From the NCBI RefSeq assembly GCF_001940225.2, contig NZ_CP135164.1, forward strand, positions 1,860,001-1,924,000: DNA of 64,000 nucleotides, written 5' to 3'. The position numbers were made by a program, and so were the translations under genes. Origin of the DNA: Roseburia sp. 499 (GTDB taxonomy: Bacteria; Bacillota; Clostridia; Lachnospirales; Lachnospiraceae). Each line of letters opens with the position of its first letter. The stretch's first letter is position 1. The notes beneath the pieces are model-generated. The model saw nothing but the letters and a program-made list of their open reading frames with translations. It was not told the DNA's origin and did not search any database. Below are positions 33,214-42,876 of this stretch, piece after piece.

Positions 33214-33420
33214 TTACTGATTGTTCATGCCATACTTCTTGTTAAACTTATCAATACGTCCACGAGCCTGAGCAGCCTTCTGCTGTCCAGTGTAGAACGG
33301 ATGGCATTTGGAACAGATTTCAACGTGGATATCCTCTTTTGTTGAACCTGTAACAAAAGTATTTCCACAGTTGCATGTTACAGTTGCCTGATAATAATCT
33401 GGATGGATTCCTTCTCTCAT
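33214..33420 (-). CDS. rpmE: 50S ribosomal protein L31 (zinc-binding form)
   Basis: A 68-residue protein of the C+ type: Cys16, Cys18, Cys36 and Cys39 form the zinc site ([17 protein letters not shown]). It belongs to the large ribosomal subunit and helps link the subunits. GAGGTGAAATC precedes the ATG. It is followed by a terminator, and it sits between rho and DUF1385 as in many Firmicutes. Confidence 0.97.
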   Translation of the reverse strand: MREGIHPDYYQATVTCNCGNTFVTGSTKEDIHVEICSKCHPFYTGQQKAAQARGRIDKFNKKYGMNNQ

Positions 33421-33550
33421 GATTTCACCTCTTCATACTATATTTTAAATCTCGTTAATCGATTTTTTCAAAATTATACTGCTGCCTATGCAACAGCTTT
33501 ATTAGTGTAGCACATATTTTGACGATATGCAAGTTTTTTTTCAAAATTAC

Positions 33551-35002
33551 CTAAATAAGTTTTGTCTTCTTCACCATCTGACAGAACTCATGATTGTTCT
33601 GTGTACGCACAAACATATTCAATATATTTTCTACTGCTTCGTCTGCCTTCATGCCATTAATTGCCTTACGCATAATGTCTACCGCTTCCTGTTCTTCCTG
33701 ATTCAACAGTAAATCTTCTCTTCTGGTTCCTGACTTAACAATATCTACAGCCGGGAAGATTCTTCGCTCGGAAAGTTTCCGGTCCAAAATCATTTCCATA
33801 TTACCGGTTCCCTTAAATTCCTCATAGACCACATCATCCATACGGCTTCCGGTCTCTACCAATGCAGTAGCAAGGATTGTAATACTTCCGCCCTCTCTCA
33901 TATTTCTTGCCGCACCAAAGAAACGCTTTGGCATATGTAGTGCAGCCGGGTCGATACCACCGGATAATGTTCTTCCGCTTGGTGGTACAATCAAGTTATA
34001 CGCTCTTGCCAAACGAGTAATACTGTCCAAAAGAATCATAACATCCTTTTTCTGTTCTACCAGACGTCTTGCGCGCTCAATTACCATTTCCGATACACGT
34101 TTATGATGTTCCGGAAGCTCATCAAACGTAGAATAAATAACTTCTACATTTTTTCCTTCTATTGCTTCCTTAATGTCAGTTACTTCCTCCGGACGTTCAT
34201 CAATCAAAAGAATGATTAAATGCATTTCCGGGTTATTCTTCGTTACAGAACGTGCCACCTGTTTTAACAATGTAGTCTTTCCTGCTTTTGGCGGAGATAC
34301 AATCATACCACGCTGCCCTTTTCCTATCGGGGATACTAAATCCATAATACGCATTGCAACGCTACCCTTATCCGTCTCCAAACGAATTCTTTCATTCGGG
34401 AAAATTGGTGTAAGATCTTCAAAATTAGGACGTTTGATAATAACGGAAGGATGACATCCATTGATACTCTTGATATAAAGCAGAGCACTGAACTTCTCCT
34501 GCTGCGTCTTTATTCTTGTATTTCCACATATAATATCACCTGTCTTTAAACCAAATCTACGAATCTGTGAAGGTGATACATATACATCATTCTCACCCGG
34601 CATATAGTTCTCACTTCGAATGAATCCAAAACCATCTCCCATTACTTCCAGAATCCCCTTAGCACTAATTCCACTATCCAATTCCGGATTCTCTATCTCA
34701 ATTCCATCCTGTGTTACTACCTTTGTGGACTTCTGTTCTCTTCTATCTTCTTTTTTATATTCCTTTTTCTCTTCTCTTCTGTCTTCTGTTTTTTCTTTTA
34801 TTGTCTTCTCTTTTATAGTCTTTTCCTGACTTTCTTCCTTGGCAGCCTTCTGTTTTTCCTCTTCCTTGGCAGTTTTCTCATCTTCCTGAAGCATTAACTC
34901 CACCAATTCACTTTTCTTCAACCCAGAAAGATTCTTAAGCCCCCTAGCTTTTGCTACCTCTCTCAACGTTGTTACTGATAAACTTTCATATTTTTCTCTC
35001 AT
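33551..35002 (-). CDS. rho: Transcription termination factor Rho
   Basis: A 483-residue hexameric RNA helicase. The N-terminal SAP-like domain (LREVAKARGLKNLSGLKK) is followed by a highly charged Lys/Glu/Arg stretch (about residues 45-110), then the cold-shock RNA-binding fold. The ATPase core carries Walker A SPPKAGKTTL and Walker B MILLDSITRLARA. The start at 35002 is chosen for AAAGGAG 9 bases upstream; an in-frame ATG 75 bases earlier has no site. The charged insertion before the RNA-binding domain varies between species. Confidence 0.96.
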   Translation of the reverse strand: MREKYESLSVTTLREVAKARGLKNLSGLKKSELVELMLQEDEKTAKEEEKQKAAKEESQEKTIKEKTIKEKTEDRREEKKEYKKEDRREQKSTKVVTQDGIEIENPELDSGISAKGILEVMGDGFGFIRSENYMPGENDVYVSPSQIRRFGLKTGDIICGNTRIKTQQEKFSALLYIKSINGCHPSVIIKRPNFEDLTPIFPNERIRLETDKGSVAMRIMDLVSPIGKGQRGMIVSPPKAGKTTLLKQVARSVTKNNPEMHLIILLIDERPEEVTDIKEAIEGKNVEVIYSTFDELPEHHKRVSEMVIERARRLVEQKKDVMILLDSITRLARAYNLIVPPSGRTLSGGIDPAALHMPKRFFGAARNMREGGSITILATALVETGSRMDDVVYEEFKGTGNMEMILDRKLSERRIFPAVDIVKSGTRREDLLLNQEEQEAVDIMRKAINGMKADEAVENILNMFVRTQNNHEFCQMVKKTKLI

Positions 35003-35121
35003 ACCTAATCTCCTTTGGCTGTTATTACGGGAATAATTCGTCAGATGCGACACCGATTTAAACCATTTCTTAGACAAGTGGTATTATACACTATCTTTTT
35101 CCAAATAGGAAGTCCTTTTTC

Positions 35122-35150
35122 TTGATTTGTTTTTTTTTTCATGGTATGCT
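35122..35150 (+). promoter_or_regulatory. Promoter of the malic enzyme gene
   Basis: -35 TTGATT (35122-35127), 17-base spacer with a long T run, -10 TATGCT (35145-35150). Confidence 0.55.
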
Positions 35151-35200
35151 TATTAAAGTTTGATTACATATTTAAAATAGAAATAAAGGAGCGAATACAC

Positions 35201-36355
35201 ATGACAACGAATGAAAAAGCTGTACTTTTGCATAAAGAATGGAACGGTAAACTAGAAACCGTTTCCAAAGCACCGGTAAAATCCCGTGAAGACTTATCTA
35301 TCGCCTATACACCAGGTGTTGCAGAACCTTGTAAACTGATTGCAGAGAATCCTGAAGATGCCTATGTATATACTATGAAAGCCAACACCGTAGCTGTTGT
35401 TTCTGACGGAAGTGCTGTCTTAGGACTTGGAAACATCGGCCCTTATGCCGCTATGCCGGTTATGGAAGGAAAATGTGTCCTTTTCAAAGAATTCGGTAGT
35501 GTAAATGCTGTGCCAATCTGTCTGGATACTCAAGACACAGAAGAAATCATTAAGGCTGTAACTTACTTGGCACCAGGCTTTGGTGGTATTAATCTGGAAG
35601 ATATCTCTGCTCCACGTTGCTTCGAAATTGAAGAACGTCTGAAAGAAAAACTATCTATACCGGTATTCCATGATGACCAGCACGGTACTGCAATCGTAGT
35701 TCTTGCCGGAATCATCAATGCTTTAAGAGTAACCGGAAAAGTAAAAGAAGATTGTAAAGTAGTCGTAAACGGTGCCGGTTCTGCCGGAGTTGCTATTACA
35801 AAATTACTTCTCACCTACGGTTTTAAGCACGTTACTATGTGTGACCGTCTTGGTATTATTAATAAGGACTATCCTGATTTAAACTGGATGCAAAAGAAAA
35901 TGACCGAGGTAACTAACCTTGAAAATAAAACCGGAAGCCTTGCAGATGCTCTAAAAGGTGCTGACATCTTTGTCGGTGTTTCTGCCCCTAACATTGTATC
36001 TCCGGAAATGGTAAGTTCTATGAACAAGGATGCTATCCTCTTTGCTATGGCAAATCCGGTTCCTGAAATCATGCCGGATGTAGCAAAAGCTGCCGGGGCC
36101 AAGGTTGTCGGAACAGGAAGAAGTGACTTCCCGAACCAGATTAATAACGTAATTGCTTTCCCTGGTATCTTTAAGGGAGCCTTAGAAGGTCGTGCTTCCC
36201 AGATTACAGAAGAAATGAAACTGGCAGCAGCCAATGCTCTTGCCGGCCTGGTATCTGACGAAGAATTAAATGAAGATTTTATTATGCCGGAAGCTTTTGA
36301 CCCACGTGTTGCTCAGGTAGTTAGTGAGGCTGTAAAATCTCACATTAAAAAGTAA
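35201..36355 (+). CDS. NAD(P)-dependent malic enzyme
   Basis: A 384-residue short-form malic enzyme. The catalytic region has SIAYTPGVAEPC (Tyr) and FHDDQHGTA (metal Asp). The Rossmann motif is VVNGAGSAGVAI. It decarboxylates malate to pyruvate with NAD(P)+. The start at 35201 follows AAAGGAG by 9 bases; the frame is open for 20 codons upstream without a site. It probably shares a transcript with the next two plus-strand genes. Confidence 0.95.
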   Translation: MTTNEKAVLLHKEWNGKLETVSKAPVKSREDLSIAYTPGVAEPCKLIAENPEDAYVYTMKANTVAVVSDGSAVLGLGNIGPYAAMPVMEGKCVLFKEFGSVNAVPICLDTQDTEEIIKAVTYLAPGFGGINLEDISAPRCFEIEERLKEKLSIPVFHDDQHGTAIVVLAGIINALRVTGKVKEDCKVVVNGAGSAGVAITKLLLTYGFKHVTMCDRLGIINKDYPDLNWMQKKMTEVTNLENKTGSLADALKGADIFVGVSAPNIVSPEMVSSMNKDAILFAMANPVPEIMPDVAKAAGAKVVGTGRSDFPNQINNVIAFPGIFKGALEGRASQITEEMKLAAANALAGLVSDEELNEDFIMPEAFDPRVAQVVSEAVKSHIKK

Positions 36356-36356
36356 T

Positions 36357-37280
36357 ATGTTTTGGGATGACAAACGGTACTATTCCGTAGATTATTATTT
36401 GAAGCATACCTTTGGTGAAAAGGTCTACCGCCTTTCTTTGAACGGCGGTATGACCTGTCCTAACCGCGACGGAACACTAGACACCAGAGGCTGTATTTTC
36501 TGTAGCGCTGCCGGCAGCGGAGATTTTGCACAAAATGCTCAAGAATCTATTTCAAAGCAATTATCTGATGCAAAGACACAAATACGCTCCAAACGTGGCT
36601 GTAATAAATTTATTGCCTATTTTCAGGCATATACGAATACTTATGCCCCGATAGAATATCTGAGGGCTCTTTTTATAGAAGCAATTCAGGACCCCGAAGT
36701 AGTAATTTTATCTATTGCTACCCGCCCGGATTGTCTTTCTCAAGAGGTTTTAGACCTCTTAGATGAATTGAATAAAATAAAACCTGTCTGGATTGAACTG
36801 GGTCTCCAAACGATTCATGCGGAAACCAGCCGCTTTATCCGCAGTGGTTTTACCCTTTCCTGCTTTCAGGAAGCAGTAGAGCATTTGACTGCGCTCTCTA
36901 TTCCGGTTATTGTCCATGTAATTCTAGGACTCCCCGGAGAAACCAGAGAGCAAATGTTAGAGACCGTTTCCCATGTCGGAGCTCTCCACGTGTTTGGAAT
37001 CAAGTTGCAACTGCTTCATGTATTATCCGACACAGACTTGGGTACCTTATACAAGGAACATCCTTTTCCTTTATTTACACAAGATGAATATTGTCAAATG
37101 GTCTGTGATTGTCTGGCAATTTTACCTCCGGATATTACCATCCATCGACTTACAGGCGATGGTCCAAAGGACCTTCTCATTGGTCCTCTCTGGAGTAGCG
37201 CGAAACGCTCTGTATTGAATCAGATTCACAAAACATTAAAGGATCAGGATATTTGGCAGGGGAAATATTATCAACCATAA
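36357..37280 (+). CDS. TIGR01212-family radical SAM protein (YhcC-like)
   Basis: A 307-residue radical SAM enzyme. The Cys cluster is CPNRDG, then CIFC (C-x11-C-x2-C), the pattern typical of this family. The SAM-binding core and a C-terminal LTGDGPKDLL region follow. Functions in the family are poorly known; an RNA or cofactor modification is suspected. The start is 2 bases after the malic enzyme stop, so translation is coupled. Confidence 0.9.
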   Translation: MFWDDKRYYSVDYYLKHTFGEKVYRLSLNGGMTCPNRDGTLDTRGCIFCSAAGSGDFAQNAQESISKQLSDAKTQIRSKRGCNKFIAYFQAYTNTYAPIEYLRALFIEAIQDPEVVILSIATRPDCLSQEVLDLLDELNKIKPVWIELGLQTIHAETSRFIRSGFTLSCFQEAVEHLTALSIPVIVHVILGLPGETREQMLETVSHVGALHVFGIKLQLLHVLSDTDLGTLYKEHPFPLFTQDEYCQMVCDCLAILPPDITIHRLTGDGPKDLLIGPLWSSAKRSVLNQIHKTLKDQDIWQGKYYQP

Positions 37281-37306
37281 CATCAGAATTTCAAGGAGAA
37301 GATAAT

Positions 37307-37822
37307 ATGGCAGAAGCTTTAACACAATATAAATTGATTGTTTTATATATGCTAGATCATGTGGACTTTCCACTGACCAACACTCAGATTTCCAACTTTG
37401 TATTAGAAAAAGAATATACCACCTATTTTACGATACAGCAGGCAATTAGCGAACTTATTAGTGCAGAATTAATTCGCACAGAATCTACACATAATAATAC
37501 ACACTATTATATTACACCTGCCGGAAGAGAAACACTGTCCTACTTTCCAGATAAAATCTCTTCTGCAATCAAGGATGATGTACTATCCTATTTTGCAGAA
37601 AATAAAATGGAATTAAAACAGGAAATCTCTGTCATTGCCGATTACTACAAAACTACCGGCCAAGAATTCGCTGTTCGTTGTCAAATTAAAGAAAAAGAAC
37701 GCTCTCTGATAGATTTGACTATTGCAGCCAAATCCCGTGAACAGGCAGAAGCCATCTGTGCTAACTGGCAAAAACAGGATGAGGAAGTCTATGGCTATCT
37801 CATGGACTTGTTGTTGCAATAA
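37307..37822 (+). CDS. DUF4364 family protein
   Basis: A 171-residue protein. The N-terminal half is winged-helix-like (YKLIVLYMLDHVDFPLTNTQ at residues 6-25). The C-terminal half has beta strands. The family is common in clostridia and is predicted to bind DNA; nothing more is known. The start at 37307 is chosen for AAGGAGAAG upstream; the frame overlaps the end of the radical SAM gene if read earlier. Confidence 0.85.
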   Translation: MAEALTQYKLIVLYMLDHVDFPLTNTQISNFVLEKEYTTYFTIQQAISELISAELIRTESTHNNTHYYITPAGRETLSYFPDKISSAIKDDVLSYFAENKMELKQEISVIADYYKTTGQEFAVRCQIKEKERSLIDLTIAAKSREQAEAICANWQKQDEEVYGYLMDLLLQ

Positions 37823-37844
37823 ACTATTTTCAATATAAACCATA

Positions 37845-37898
37845 AAAAGCTTATGAAATGAATAGAACACAATTCTTCCATTCACTTCATAAGCTTTT
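37845..37898. terminator. Bidirectional terminator between DUF4364 and the zinc-ribbon gene
   Basis: A long near-perfect stem, AAAAGCTTATGAA / TTCATAAGCTTTT, with further pairing inside (TGAAT/ATTCA). A runs and T runs flank it on both sides. The two genes converge on it. Confidence 0.85.
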
Positions 37899-37914
37899 GT
37901 TAGTAATCCCTACT

Positions 37915-38322
37915 CTAGGATTCATTAAAGAATCTCATCTTATGCGAATCTGTACCTTCCTTCAGCGGTGCATATCCAACTCTTGTATTATATTTTTCTT
38001 TATAACACTTCTGGCACAGATTCCCAAAGCTGATAGGTTCCCCACATTTTGAACAATGGAGGTTCCTAATCTTACTTTCATGTTGCTCCTTATACTCAAT
38101 TCTTCCTTCTTCAATCCAATGTTTTACCTTTCGATGAGGAATCTTGAAATGCTCTGCAACCTGATATTCTGTTACATCTTTTGAACGGATATACTCCTTC
38201 ACCTGGTGAAATAACTCATTATCAATACACCCTGGGCACATCTCTTTATCGTAATTAAGGGGTAATGGTCTTCGGCATACCGAACAAAACTTTAAATTGT
38301 CAAATAATGATAGTTGTTCCAT
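37915..38322 (-). CDS. Zinc-ribbon/HTH protein, YvyF (TIGR03826)-like
   Basis: A 135-residue protein. An N-terminal zinc ribbon (CSVCRRPLP, then CPGC) is followed by a helix-turn-helix-like region (VAEHFKIPHRKVKHWIEEG) and a second Cys pair (CSKCGEPISFGNLCQKC). This order matches the flagellar operon protein YvyF family. No flagellar genes are near, so a motility link is not supported. It may be a small regulator. Confidence 0.65.
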   Translation of the reverse strand: MEQLSLFDNLKFCSVCRRPLPLNYDKEMCPGCIDNELFHQVKEYIRSKDVTEYQVAEHFKIPHRKVKHWIEEGRIEYKEQHESKIRNLHCSKCGEPISFGNLCQKCYKEKYNTRVGYAPLKEGTDSHKMRFFNES

Positions 38323-38401
38323 GTTAACCGCTCCCTTCTTCTCCTCTTATTAATACTATTGTATCATTTCAGAAGGAACGCGTCTACTATAATCTGACAC
38401 T

Positions 38402-39046
38402 TTATTTATTTTTCTTAATACTATAGCCAAAAGTCCCTAATTGATGTTTTAAATCAAAATACGTTCCATGGGAATATACGATCGGTTCTGCCTTTTCTAA
38501 CTGAAACTTGCCAGTCTCATTCAAATAACTTTCATCTACATGTACTGCTACCACTTCTGCAAGAAACATATGATGTGACCCTAGTTCCTTACATTCTGTA
38601 ACCTTACATTCAATATTTACCGGACTTTCTCCAATCATTGGCGGTGCCACCTTAGAACTCTTCTGTTTGGTAAGCTTAAGTTCCTTAAACTTGTCCACAT
38701 CTCTTCCTGACTTTACCCCACAGAAATCTGTTGCATACGCCAGTTCACGAGTTGTCAGATTGATTACAAACTCTCCGGTTTCCTGTATCATATGATAGGA
38801 ATACCGTTCCGGTCTTACCGATATATATGCCATGGGCGGGTTCGTACAAATCGTTCCCGTCCATGCTACTGTAATAATATTATCGTTTCCTTGACAGTCT
38901 GTCACCGTAACCATAACAGCCGGAACAGGATAAATCATATTGCCTGGTTTCCACTCCTGTTTCTTCCTTTCAGAAATAACTTTCCTTTCCGGTCTCTTCT
39001 CTGGATTTCTAGCGGCTACTTTTTTATTTTTCTTTTTCCTGTCCAT
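38402..39046 (-). CDS. Flavin reductase family protein
   Basis: A 214-residue protein. After a very basic N-terminal tail (about 25 residues of Lys/Arg), it has the FMN-binding flavin-reductase-like domain with AWTGTICTNPPMAYISVR and a later TRELAYATDFCG. Such proteins pass electrons from NAD(P)H to flavin or act as flavoprotein oxidoreductases. The basic tail is unusual. The gene lies 11 bases downstream of the pyrophosphatase gene. Confidence 0.85.
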   Translation of the reverse strand: MDRKKKNKKVAARNPEKRPERKVISERKKQEWKPGNMIYPVPAVMVTVTDCQGNDNIITVAWTGTICTNPPMAYISVRPERYSYHMIQETGEFVINLTTRELAYATDFCGVKSGRDVDKFKELKLTKQKSSKVAPPMIGESPVNIECKVTECKELGSHHMFLAEVVAVHVDESYLNETGKFQLEKAEPIVYSHGTYFDLKHQLGTFGYSIKKNK

Positions 39047-39057
39047 CTATCTTTTTC

Positions 39058-40704
39058 CTATAATGCTGCCATAAACGCAGGAATTACCTGTTTCTTACGA
39101 GACACAACTCCTTTAAGCCACAAAGAATCCTCTCTTGCTTCAAAATGACCATGGAATGCACTTTCTGCAATTTCTCTTGCTTCTGTACCCACATAAATCA
39201 ATTCTGAGCTTTCTTCTAAAATGTTGGTTAACATAATATATATCATGTCCAAATTACGTTCCTCTAATACCTGTGGCATATAAGGCATTAACTTTTCTTT
39301 CACTTCCTGAAGTTCTTCATCGCTCATAGCACTCAACTGGCCAACACCGAATTCCTTATCTCCTGCATTAAATGCTTTGAAATCTTGATAAAAGATTTCT
39401 TCTGCAGATTTGGATGCAAAGTTACTACCTGCTTTAAACATGTTTTTGGCATGTTCTTCTATGGAAATTCCTGCACGCTCTGCCAATGCTTCTGCTGCTT
39501 TTTTATCTACTTCCGTACAGGTTGGAGAACGGAACATCAAGGTATCTGATATGATAGCAGAACACAGCAAACCTGCAATTTTTCTGTTGATATCAATACC
39601 ATATTCCTGATACATCTGATATACAATGGTTCCGGTACATCCTACCGGCTGATTACGGAAAAATACCGGTGCAATTGTCTCAATATCACCAAGCTTATGA
39701 TGATCTATTATCTCTAATATCTCAGCACTTTCAATTCCATTTACTGCCTGTGATTTCTCGTTATGATCCACTAATGCCAGCTGTTTTCTTCTCATATCTA
39801 ACAGATTACGACGGGAAATCATACCTACATATTTTCCTTCCTCATCGATAACAGGGAAATCGCGATGGCGTTCTTTAGACATCACTTTCTGTACATCCTC
39901 TACCAATTCCTCTGTTTCAAATGTAATTAGATTTTCTTTCCGCATAAAGTGCTTGATTGGCATACTCTGGTTGATAAGACGTGATGCTGTATAAGAGTCA
40001 TATGGAGTTGTAACAATTACACATCCTTTTTCAGACGCCATCTCCTGAATGTTCTCAGAAACCTTGGAATCTGAAACCACAATCAAACAGCTTGCATTCA
40101 TTTCAAGTGCGCATTTCTGTGCCTCAGGACGATCTCCCAAAATCACAAGATCATCATCCTCAATGTATTCTTTCATCAAATCAGGACTTCCTGCTGCTAC
40201 AACTACTTTACCTTTTACAAAGTATCCATGCTCATTTCCAACAATGACTTCTCCTTCCAGAGTCTGTGCAATACTTCGATACTGTGTTCTTGCAGTAGCC
40301 AGAATTTTGCTGTCATATACATCCATATAAGATGTAGCAATATCACCGGTGGTAATCAATCCCTGTAATGTTCCATTGTCTCTTACGATTGGAAGTGTTC
40401 CTACGTTCTGAGCCTTCATCATTTCCCATGCTGTTTTTAAGGAAATCTGACAACTAACTCCCGGTGTCTCACGAATTTCAATGTCCTTTACCTGTGCACC
40501 AACATCACTTACATATCCCGGTGCATCTACCTTAAAGTGCTCTAAAACATATTTTGTCTCTTCATTCGGCTGTCCAGCACATTTTGCCTCGTACTTTCTT
40601 CCTCCAATTTTGTTCCTTAATTCTGCATAAGCAATTGCAGAACAAATAGAATCCGTGTCCGGATTCTTATGTCCAATTACCCATACCTTTTTTTCCTGTT
40701 CCAT
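39058..40704 (-). CDS. CBS-domain manganese-dependent inorganic pyrophosphatase (family II)
   Basis: A 548-residue family II (DHH) pyrophosphatase. The metal motifs are VIGHKNPDTDS at the N-terminus and IIDHHK (DHH) in the middle. Two CBS domains with a DRTGG-like domain between (about residues 70-300) are inserted. In studied members this insert binds adenine nucleotides and controls activity. It hydrolyses pyrophosphate in the cytosol using Mn2+ or Co2+. Length and layout are normal for this subtype. Confidence 0.93.
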   Translation of the reverse strand: MEQEKKVWVIGHKNPDTDSICSAIAYAELRNKIGGRKYEAKCAGQPNEETKYVLEHFKVDAPGYVSDVGAQVKDIEIRETPGVSCQISLKTAWEMMKAQNVGTLPIVRDNGTLQGLITTGDIATSYMDVYDSKILATARTQYRSIAQTLEGEVIVGNEHGYFVKGKVVVAAGSPDLMKEYIEDDDLVILGDRPEAQKCALEMNASCLIVVSDSKVSENIQEMASEKGCVIVTTPYDSYTASRLINQSMPIKHFMRKENLITFETEELVEDVQKVMSKERHRDFPVIDEEGKYVGMISRRNLLDMRRKQLALVDHNEKSQAVNGIESAEILEIIDHHKLGDIETIAPVFFRNQPVGCTGTIVYQMYQEYGIDINRKIAGLLCSAIISDTLMFRSPTCTEVDKKAAEALAERAGISIEEHAKNMFKAGSNFASKSAEEIFYQDFKAFNAGDKEFGVGQLSAMSDEELQEVKEKLMPYMPQVLEERNLDMIYIMLTNILEESSELIYVGTEAREIAESAFHGHFEAREDSLWLKGVVSRKKQVIPAFMAAL

Positions 40705-40761
40705 TTCAACTACCTCTACTACTTATTTCATATTATTACTTTTTGCAAACATCTTCTAGTC

Positions 40762-41592
40762 TTAAAGCAATCCTGCTACAAAAGCCAGAACTCCGGCAAT
40801 CCCTATGATATTAACTACCGTAAGTATAATCATTGCTCGCATATATCCCTTAATAGTCTTCATACTCTGCTCGCCAATTTCTGTTTTCTCCAGTTTCTTC
40901 TCTAATTCTTCCACCAGAGTCTGGATATTACGATAACACTTCACATCTTCGCTGTGGATTTTCTCAAAAACCTCACCTTTCATGCTATCCAGTTTATCCG
41001 AAATGGCCTTGTCCACTTCTGTGAGCTTATCTGAAACCTCTGTTTTTACGGATTCCAATTTACCGGAAACTTCTTCCAACGTTTCCTTTACCGCCACTGT
41101 CTGAGCTTCTGACTGCTTCTCCATAAATTCAGTTGCAATCTCAAACTTTTTATCAATCTCTGCAAGCTGCTGTCTTGCACTATCATTGATTTCAGCTACC
41201 TGCTCTGAAATACGTTCATCCAGAGTGTCCATTTCGGAACTAAAGGTCTCATCTACCACCTTAATCTGGGCATCCATACGTGAAACAGCGGCATTAATCG
41301 TCATTTCCACACTTTTGACCAGCTTGTCCGCCTCCTGCTGTCTCTCAGTCAAAATCGTCTGGAGCTGTTTTGCCTTCTCTTCCCGTTCTTCCACAATCTC
41401 CTGAAGTTCCTCTACTTTATCTTCCCTGGAACTTAACAAACCCTGAAGCTGCTTCGCCTTCTCTTTGAATTCGTCAATTTGTTTCAGTAAAAAATCTTCT
41501 TTCTGCACCTTATCTCTTGTCCTTTCTGTCTCAGATTCCTGCTTTCCGGGCCTGTATCTCCATTTATTCATTTTTTGAAAAAATTTTCCCAC
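40762..41592 (-). CDS. Coiled-coil protein with C-terminal membrane anchor
   Basis: A 276-residue protein that starts with GTG. Most of it is heptad-rich coiled coil with many Glu/Lys (LKQIDEFKEKAKQLQGLLSS and similar). A single hydrophobic segment at the C-terminus (AMIILTVVNIIGIAGVLAFV) would anchor it to the membrane. I recognise no catalytic motif. A scaffold or cell-envelope role is inferred only from its shape. Confidence 0.6.
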   Translation of the reverse strand: MGKFFQKMNKWRYRPGKQESETERTRDKVQKEDFLLKQIDEFKEKAKQLQGLLSSREDKVEELQEIVEEREEKAKQLQTILTERQQEADKLVKSVEMTINAAVSRMDAQIKVVDETFSSEMDTLDERISEQVAEINDSARQQLAEIDKKFEIATEFMEKQSEAQTVAVKETLEEVSGKLESVKTEVSDKLTEVDKAISDKLDSMKGEVFEKIHSEDVKCYRNIQTLVEELEKKLEKTEIGEQSMKTIKGYMRAMIILTVVNIIGIAGVLAFVAGLL

Positions 41593-41695
41593 AATTCGGC
41601 CCCCTTTATTTAATCGCAGTAGCGCATTATTTTTTATTGTAGCATTTCAACATACTTTTTGCAACCATGAATGATATAAAAAAAGAATCAAAAAA

Positions 41696-41726
41696 GGAAT
41701 CCGAATTCTTTTATAATCCGGATTCT
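41696..41726 (-). terminator. Terminator of the 259-residue protein gene
   Basis: Stem GAATCCG / CGGATTC with a 15-base loop, then T-rich sequence on the minus strand (TTTTTTGATTCTTTTTTT). Confidence 0.75.
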
Positions 41727-41742
41727 CCTATCTTTTTCCAAC

Positions 41743-42522
41743 TTAAATGTAATTACTGTAGTTGCTACCATAAATGTAATTATAGTTATAGTAACCACTA
41801 TTGCTATATGTATTTGCCTTCGAAGCTTCATTCTGTGCATAATAATCTATCATGGATGCCTTTACCCCTACATTATAAGCATAGGAACCAGTTCCATTGA
41901 AAAGACTCTTTACACTGTCCATATCCGCTCCCATAAAAGTATCTTTGTCAATGCTTAATGTATCATCACTGTTCACTGTAATCCCAATCTTACCCAACTG
42001 CTTTTCATAGGCATTGGTCAAAGTTATCATCTGAGCAGACGTGCGGGCAATTCTTGCAGTGTTGCTTTCTTCCGTCTCCTTAATCAAAGTATTATAATCC
42101 TCTACAAATGCACTAACCCGTTTATAAATCTCGTCTGTCTTATACTTTGTAGTTGTGGTTCCATCTTGGTTTTTTATCGTTTCCTGCCTAAATACATTCT
42201 TAGTTCCCTGTGTAATAAGGGCATCTGTGGACTCTTTCAATGCCTCTCCCGCACTCTCCATGCGTGCCAACTGTTTGGTGGAATCCTTAGATGTTGCAGT
42301 AGAGGTCGTAGAATTCTTCACTGCATCTGTGACCGCTTCCTTATCCTTATTGTAATAAGCCTTTAACAGCTTATGATAACTACCGCTGCGAATACTTGCA
42401 TAATCAGCTAAAATACTGTTTCCCGCACTGGCATTCACACTTCCACTCTTAGATGTACTTCCACCTAAACCCGAAAACAATGTATTCACCGAATTCACAT
42501 CTGATAATCCAAAATATGACAT
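41743..42522 (-). CDS. Uncharacterised protein with flagellin/FliD-like helical sequence, 259 residues
   Basis: The start at 42522 is chosen because GGAGTG lies just upstream; an in-frame ATG seven codons earlier lacks a site. The sequence is rich in Ser, Thr, Asn and Tyr, with helical stretches (VSAFVEDYNTLIKETEESNT) that recall FliD and hook-associated proteins, and a Tyr/Asn-rich end. No signal peptide or flagellar neighbour is visible. It has its own promoter and terminator, so it is monocistronic. Confidence 0.6.
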   Translation of the reverse strand: MSYFGLSDVNSVNTLFSGLGGSTSKSGSVNASAGNSILADYASIRSGSYHKLLKAYYNKDKEAVTDAVKNSTTSTATSKDSTKQLARMESAGEALKESTDALITQGTKNVFRQETIKNQDGTTTTKYKTDEIYKRVSAFVEDYNTLIKETEESNTARIARTSAQMITLTNAYEKQLGKIGITVNSDDTLSIDKDTFMGADMDSVKSLFNGTGSYAYNVGVKASMIDYYAQNEASKANTYSNSGYYNYNYIYGSNYSNYI

Positions 42523-42581
42523 TTTATCACTCCTTTGATTCATTGCGACTTCCCTGTCTGTGTTACCTTTTCTTGATTTTT

Positions 42582-42610
42582 ATTATAACACCACCCTCAT
42601 CATTTTGCAA
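42582..42610 (-). promoter_or_regulatory. Promoter of the 259-residue protein gene
   Basis: Minus-strand -35 TTGCAA (42605-42610), 17-base spacer, -10 TATAAT (42582-42587). Confidence 0.7.
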
Positions 42611-42619
42611 CGCTCATGG

Positions 42620-42693
42620 TTTTTATGTATTTTTACCAAATATCGACATTTTTTTTACATCTTTTTATGTATTTTACAATATTTTTATGTTTT
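42620..42693. repeat. AT-rich direct repeats upstream of the 42.6-kb promoter
   Basis: TTTTTATGTATTTT occurs at 42620-42633 and 42662-42675, and a shorter form (TTTTTATGTTTT) at about 42682. They lie directly upstream of the -35, where a regulator or an UP-like element could act. The rest of the gap to the ung terminator shows no gene; a hairpin GCCCCAGT/ACTGGGGC sits at 42791-42816. Confidence 0.45.
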
Positions 42694-42836
42694 ATTCACA
42701 CTTTATTCATATTTAATTGTTACAATAAATACAGTTAAAAAAGCACGTAACTTGATTTCATGTTTTTTTACAGATAAATTTTTCATAATAGCCCCAGTGT
42801 CGCGAGATACTGGGGCACTCCTCAATTAATGAAAGA

Positions 42837-42875
42837 AAAAACTGGAATCTCCTTAATGTATGAGATTCCAGTTTT
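42837..42875 (-). terminator. Terminator downstream of ung
   Basis: A perfect 14-bp stem AAAACTGGAATCTC / GAGATTCCAGTTTT, then TTCTTTC on the minus strand, starting right after the ung stop. Confidence 0.88.
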
Positions 42876-42876
42876 C

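Noticed and set aside
42791..42816. Hairpin GCCCCAGT/ACTGGGGC as a terminator
   Set aside because: No T run follows on either strand; the real ung terminator lies next to it at 42837-42875.
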